Of a DNA stretch of 64,000 bases, positions 58,591 to 64,000 are shown piece by piece. Origin of the DNA: Thysanoteuthis rhombus (Eukaryota > Mollusca > Cephalopoda > Oegopsida > Thysanoteuthidae); NCBI GenBank assembly GCA_963457665.1, contig OY735215.1:29813041-29877040 (forward strand), written 5' to 3'. Every line of letters starts with the position of its first letter. Within the stretch, counting starts at the first letter, position 1. Under the pieces are notes generated by a model. The model had not been told where the DNA came from, made no database searches, and worked only from the letters and a program-made list of their open reading frames with translations. A program made the position numbers and the translations under genes.

Positions 58591-60817
58591 TTCGACTTAC
58601 AAAAGATCTTTATAGGAACTCTCCACTTTCAAATAGCAGGGAAAACCTACAGATCTAAGCCTCCGACCCACTTAAGATTTTCTGAATAAACAACTGTAAA
58701 ATATAATAGGCCATTTTTTTTAAAGTTGGTCTTCGACGGTTTTTGCTATTCTTCATGTTGTCAACTTAAGACAAATACAAAGAAATGTTTTCTGACAAAT
58801 GATTTGAAATACAGATAATTTAAATCATAAAATCTATTGTGCAGACTAGAATATAATTGATCATGTTTGATATTGAGTATCTATGATTAAGTGATAGCAC
58901 AAAAAATTCTTTAGCCAAAAGAAATGTTGCCAGGAGTTTCACTTTCTCTCCCTTTTCATAAATCATTTTTTTTGGAATAATTCTCGTTCCAAATGATTCT
59001 TTCTACAAAGAAAGATGACAAGATATACTTTACTTCCAAATGATACCAATTAAAATTGGGCATCGACTGACATGCTCTCTCTGACAACTTCCATTCAACC
59101 AACATCCAATGTTTGTTAAACTTGTTTTACATGAATTCCTGATCTACATTCACAGGTCTTTCATGCCATCAGTGTCATTCAGCGAGGTTGTGTATAAATT
59201 AGTTTATCATGATAACATCCAGCAAAATTTCTGTTGAGGGACACCAATTATTTTCTTTTACTCTTTCTTGAAATTCTGTCCTTTCCATTCCCTAAGTGGA
59301 TTTAGAACAGATGTTTCATTCTCTCTTTCCCCATCCCTTCTCCACCTACAAACCAAGTACCTTATTGATTTGAATATTGTTTCCCCTTTGCAAAACATTA
59401 ATCCTGCCAATTATTGCCAAAATGTTTGCTTCTGAAGTTGACAGCTATAATTAGAAAGAGAAGCAAATCTGAAACAAGGTGTTGCCATGTAAATTGCCAC
59501 ATCACATCCACTACAGCTAAAATTCTGCCCCACTTAATCTTGATTGTTGGATAATTTTATGTTTATTTTCACTCTCACCATGAAGGTTATATGTTTGCTG
59601 TAGTAAATCCATTATCCAGCTGATTTACACTGAAATTTTCTGTTCACCTTCATTTATTTACGTATAAGAACTGCATTGATTTTGTTGACCTCGGATAAAA
59701 AATGCAGGGTTTCTGTCTGGTCACTTCAAATATGGTTTACAAGATCCAATATATTCTTTGTTGTGGGACAATTCCAGCTGTCACTACTTTTTAAATGGGT
59801 TTCTTTAGATTAGAGTATTAGATATGTTATTAGGATATATTATGGATAATGTTTTAAATAGTTTAATCATCAGATTAATAGATCCTGAGAACAATATAAG
59901 ATATTCAAAACTAGTAATAAATCCCTACTAAAAGTGAAGATGTAATGCCTCCTAACTTTCACAATATTTTTGTTCTATTATTTAACGAAAACATTCAAAA
60001 TTCTTTCTGTTCCTGAGATACTCTAAAAATAAGGTAATCCTTAATTATACAAATGTAAAATGTCTGTATGCTGCATTTAGCCACAGTATTTTACATCCAT
60101 ATAAGCTAAGATAACACGCCAAAGAAAAAAAACGCCATAATACCACTGCACTTACTACATATGTATAAATCTTGATGTTATGGGTTATCAATTGATCCAA
60201 ACTTCATTTTTCTACTTAATTCGCTAAAAAAAACTGACAAAAAACAGCTGGGTTAGGTCATTTGAAAATAAAAATCTGAATGAATCTCTAAAACACATGT
60301 TATCAAATCATGAAAACTGTATGCTTCTACCTTTATTATGGGGCAGTTCTGTGACCAAGTCTCGAATGAGCTCACATTTTCAAAGTTTTCCCTGAAATTT
60401 TTTTTCAATTCAAGATGTAAAAAATTGTTGTAGGGTATGAATTTTCTGTAATGAAACCATATGTGTCCCAATGTATATTAGAGTAGGTTTTATCTCTAAT
60501 TTCATCACTTCTCACAGCAATACCTTTTTCTGTTGGGTAGTAAAATATGAAATTAACAGAAAAAGAACATTTATATTCAAGTGTTGGTAAGAAAATGAAG
60601 TCCATTTTTTAAAAAGTTACTTCGGCTCTATTGATATAGCAAAGGTGTAAAGGGAAAGATTTTATGAAAGTAGAAACCTTTTTAAATGTATTAGTATATG
60701 GGAAGTGTGTAGTTTGGTCAAATTTGTGAACCAAGTTGAAATTCCTGCTATGCTAGTTGTATTCACTTTGTACTATTGACTTTATAAAAATACATGAATC
60801 AATCTCTTCTGATAGGT
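58591..60817. other. AT-rich noncoding stretch
   Basis: No coding, RNA or terminal-repeat signal was recognised. The two overlapping minus frames near 60253-60605 lack domain features. Confidence 0.5.
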
Positions 60818-60880
60818 CAGGTCTGGAAGTACTCCCTACTGCTGGTACTATATAACTCAGTGCAACCTGTTGCATATTCT
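60818..60880 (+). repeat. Dispersed repeat segment (partner 48064-48125)
   Basis: CAGGTCTGGAAGTACTCCCT, then ACTGCTGGTACTATATAACT, then CAGTGCAACCTGTTG, parallels the 3' part of the SINE-like copy at 48.0 kb. Confidence 0.45.
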
Positions 60881-61859
60881 TCGTGGAAGAGAAGGACACT
60901 GCCAAGTCACTTGTTCAAATTTAAAGGAATACACCTTGTCTTTTTGTGATTGATTATGGTGGCTTTATGCTGTAAATATGATCATATTCATATATCTACA
61001 GAAGTTACTAAATGGAGTTTTTTTTGTTTTTTTTTTAATTTTTTATACATCTATTCAATCCTTGATGGTTCAATTTCATTCATTCAACAGATGCATACAC
61101 CATCCTTGAATTTATAGTTCTAGAGAATGCTTTTAAATTTAGAGAACCTAAAAGCATATAAATAAACATGAACATGCTTCTTTAATCAAATACGGGTGTG
61201 CATGTGTTCATAGATATATGCACACTTGTATTCAAGTATTTATTTAGATCTGCATATTCTTTGTATATGTATGTGTTGGTATGCTTTTTTTTTTTCTCGT
61301 ATGTGTGCATGTTCACTTACAAGCACATGTAATATGGATAGAAACAATTATTAAAGCCAATGGGTTGAATATAATTCAGTATTAATAGAATTTTTCTTTT
61401 TCCCATTTAGTCAATTGTTTCCCTCTTGTTTGTCACTTGCATAAGCTATGAATACAACTTTGCTTCTTTTTTATTTGATAAAATAATTCATAAGCTTACA
61501 ATGCTCTTGAGATCTGTAGAAATAGAAATACTGCATCTTAATTAATTTGAATCCTTGATGGTATTATTAATAGCAAGATGACCTGATGTTAACTGGAATA
61601 AAATAGCTTATGTGATGATCATTCTGAATTAATGTTTCTTTCCTCTGTATTATGAAAAAATTAAAGAAGAAAAGATGTACATATTTGTGCTTGTATCTTG
61701 CTTTCTGTCTGAAAGGTTTGTTGTTTTTTTCCAAGTTGTTTTTTTTTTGTTTTTGTTTTTTTGTTGGATGTGCAATTCATCTCTGAAGCTGTTCACTGTT
61801 TCAGCTTGTGTTTTATTCAAATGTTATTGTAGTATGGTTGCTTTTTCCTGGTGGGTTGA
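60881..61859. other. AT-rich sequence, no recognised feature
   Basis: T runs lie near 61018-61042 and 61285-61295. The Phe-rich frame 61675-61869 (+) is the shadow of T runs next to the LINE fragment. Confidence 0.5.
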
Positions 61860-62270
61860 TTATTTTTAAGTTGTCTATGTTATCATAATTTTTTGTTAGG
61901 ATTAAATCGAGTGTACTGGGTTTGTTGTTAGGTCTTATTCTTGATGGTTCTAGATGTTGCTTTAGGTGGTTATCTTTCATGTTAATGAACTTATTCGATG
62001 TTGACTTTTCACTCCTGAATCATCTGATGTTTTTCCAATCAATTCATGGGATGTTCAAATCCCTGATTTATGATAGTCAGTAGAAGTGGTTCTTATTTGT
62101 TCTTGTTGTAAATTTATATTTTTGTATTCAATTTGCTGTGTTTGGACGATTCTTCTATAAATCAATCCAAAGAGCAGGCTATTATTTTCATTTTTTATTT
62201 CAATCCAGAGTGATTCATTCAATATTTCATTGTTCAACTTTTTTATGAATTTCAAATTCTAAGTTTTCTC
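61860..62270 (-). mobile_element. APE-type endonuclease fragment of a CR1/L2-like LINE
   Basis: The minus strand reads KKLNNEILNESLWIEIKNEN, NSLLFGLIYR (about 62235-62150) and then, in another frame, DNHLKQHLEPSRIRPNNKPS followed by TLDLILTKNYDNIDNL (about 61975-61869). The order 'NESLWIEI...L-x-G-x-IYR...QHV-x-EPTR...STLDLILT' is that of the LINE apurinic-type endonuclease domain, upstream of where an RT would lie. Frameshifts and stops separate the pieces, and the RT part is absent. The fragment's upstream side stops at the 3' edge of the adjacent RTE-like copy. The clade is inferred from motif wording only. Confidence 0.7.
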
Positions 62271-62274
62271 ATTT

Positions 62275-62795
62275 TGTTGGACATAGACCTTACCCAGGAT
62301 TCGCCACAATTCCCTATCACGGGCATCGAAGAGCCAGTATTTCCTGAATCTGTCTAGTTCATCTCTCCATCTTGTGTTCTGTCGGCCTCGGTTTCTTATG
62401 TGATCTCTGGGGACCCGTGTTATGAGACATGATGGCCATTGGTTGTCTTTGATTCTTGCAACATGGCCTGCCCATTGCCATTTGAGTTTTTTTAATAGTT
62501 TCTATGATGTCACGAACACCTGTTTTCTTCCTTATATACTGTGCTGTCTTGTGATCTCTCCAAGTAAGGTTGAACATGATCCTCTCATGCGCACGTTGCA
62601 TACTTTTCAGTTTGCAGGCCTGTCTCTTGGTTAGGTTCCATGTTTCAGCTCCATAAGTGACTATTGGGAGAATGCATTGGTTGTATACTCTTCTTTTTAG
62701 GATTATTGGGATCATCTGGTTCTTGAAAGTTGAGCTTGCTCTGCCGAAGGCTTGCCACCCTAAAGTGATTCTTCGCTTGATTTCCTTCCCTAACT
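62275..62795 (-). mobile_element. RTE-like LINE C-terminal fragment (family L1R)
   Basis: The minus strand reads KEIKRRITLGWQAFGRASST, ILKRRVYNQCILPIVTYGAE, TWNLTKRQ, MQRAHERIMFNLTWRDHKTA and QYIRKKTGVRDIIETIKK. Then an extra A in an A run near 62490 shifts the frame. Beyond the shift the continuation WQWAGHVARI, RDHIRNRGRQNTRWRDELDK and FRKYW follows to about 62277. The normal stop and (TGA)n tail are missing, so this copy is truncated at both ends. It is the least mutated C-terminal block among the minus-strand copies. Confidence 0.9.
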
Positions 62796-63435
62796 GCACT
62801 GTTTAAGATCTTATTATAATTAGATATTTCTTTTTGAGCATAAGTGTGACGCAAGATCATTTGGTTTTCCCCAATTGTTTCCGCCACATCAAGAAATTTC
62901 AATGTGATAAGATTGTCAACAGGCAGAAGTTAGTTTTAGAAACATTATCAAAACAATATTTTCTTTGTTCAACTAACTAAAATTGGCCACAGAAGAGGCA
63001 TTTAGTGTAAAGTAATGAAATAGGTTATTGACACTTCAAAACAAAACTTTTTGATCTTTCATTTCTTTGGCTGACTAATGTTTAGTTTCATGTCTGCACT
63101 GCTGTAAATATTTGTAACAAGAAAAAGATGCTTTTTTTTTCTTTCCCTCCCTCTATTTTATTTTACTACTATTACTGCTACTACTGCTATCATTAATTTT
63201 TGAGATTTGAACAGTTTTTTTTCTTGATGTTGATATGCATTTGTAAGCATTTTTTCATCTTTCTCATGTAATAAGTATAGATACCAATTAACTGAAATAC
63301 TTCAATCTTGCCTTTTAGAATTCTTTGTAAGATTTTTCTTTCTTACCTTTTGTTCCTTTATGTTGGTTTATTAGATGTTGGCATTGAATTTGTTATGAAT
63401 CCTTGCCATGTCTGTATTTTACAATTACTAAAAAC
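62796..63435. other. AT-rich sequence, no recognised feature
   Basis: A short trinucleotide stretch (ACTACTATTACTGCTACTAC) lies near 63165-63184. No gene was recognised. Confidence 0.5.
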
Positions 63436-63512
63436 ATTGGCTGCGATAGCTCAAGTGATAGAAATATAATCAAACTCCAAAAGGTATTTGATCCTATCCT
63501 AGCTATCTACCC
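63436..63512 (+). mobile_element. tRNA-like SINE head
   Basis: GGCTGCGATAGCTCAAGTGA resembles a tRNA 5' end and A box, and GGTATTTGATCCTATCC resembles a B box about 35 bases later. The anticodon arm and acceptor pairing are not convincing, so it is not called a tRNA gene. Confidence 0.45.
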
Positions 63513-64000
63513 CTTTACCAAAAGCCTGAAAAATACAATTTGATGTCAAATACCTCCTGAACTGTTATTAGAATATACCTCTGATGGAGCTGGACGTTAG
63601 CATGTTGAGTGCCTGTGAGAGTTCAGCAATTCTATGTAATCAGCTGTTGTAGCTGAAAAGCGGGTACATATTAGGTTGTTCCATGTCAAATCAATTTTTT
63701 TATCGCAAAATATGACCATCGTAGATTTTGTTCGAAATTGACTCAATTATCAATCAATTAGAGACAAATGTAATGGCACCTACCTCGCATCTCTAACTCA
63801 GTGGGTTTCAGAAATACATCCCTCTGAACTTTGCCAAAAAAAAGTTGATTTTTTTTAGGGTAATGACAGTTTAAAAATCAATATTTTGGTTGTTTTTTTA
63901 CACCACTTTGAAGTACTCAAGTAGATCTAAAACTTTATTCTATTTTATTATGCATTTTACCTCAGAAGTCAAATTAAAAAAGTTTGCCGTATTAAAACCA
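63513..64000. other. AT-rich sequence, no recognised feature
   Basis: No further feature seen to the end of the window. Confidence 0.5.

Noticed and set aside
1..64000. CRISPR arrays, bacterial operons, rRNA genes, functional tRNA genes
   Set aside because: None seen. The sequence has the character of animal intergenic or intronic DNA.

Overview
This window is AT-rich animal DNA (roughly two thirds A+T by eye) with no clear complete gene. Long T and A runs, (TA)n, (CT)n and (CA)n microsatellites, short stop-riddled reading frames and several families of decayed transposons point to an intron-rich metazoan nuclear genome. The RTE-like and restriction-endonuclease LINE proteins resemble families I associate with molluscs and other lophotrochozoans. 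The host assignment is an inference, and no host gene confirms it.

Nearly everything recognisable is mobile-element debris. LINE (non-LTR retrotransposon) fragments: an RTE-like 3' end (744-1185, +); a second RTE-like family with four copies (9.13-10.19 kb -, 24.2-25.4 kb +, 53.2-54.2 kb +, 62.3-62.8 kb -), two of which keep target-site duplications; an R2/NeSL-type element with reverse transcriptase, a CCHC-like region and a restriction-like endonuclease (34.27-36.21 kb, -) plus a short second copy (38.06-38.24 kb, -); and an APE-type endonuclease fragment of another LINE (61.86-62.27 kb, -) lying against the last RTE copy. DNA-transposon remains: a Tc1-like transposase remnant (32.44-32.9 kb, -); an 86-bp piggyBac-like MITE with TTAA on both sides (5.0 kb); a mariner-like foldback MITE (41.7-42.0 kb); a hAT-like MITE (45.85-46.26 kb); and a four-copy TIR MITE family (4.6, 18.7, 44.8 and 50.4 kb). 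Several tRNA-derived SINE-like repeats and diverged pairs of dispersed repeats are scattered through the rest.

The best candidate for host coding sequence is a 140-nt segment at 54976-55115 (+). It has an AG acceptor, a strong GTATGT donor, an open basic reading frame and higher GC than its surroundings. If it is real, much of the window may be intron. I could not name the protein.

I found no convincing novel multi-gene system. The most useful observations are the small MITEs with intact ends, the LINE copy with perfect target-site duplications but a clean 33-nt in-frame loss of the catalytic motif, the inverted cluster of a dispersed repeat at 52.1-52.76 kb, and the candidate exon. All repeat relationships were found by eye and need alignment to confirm extent and divergence.
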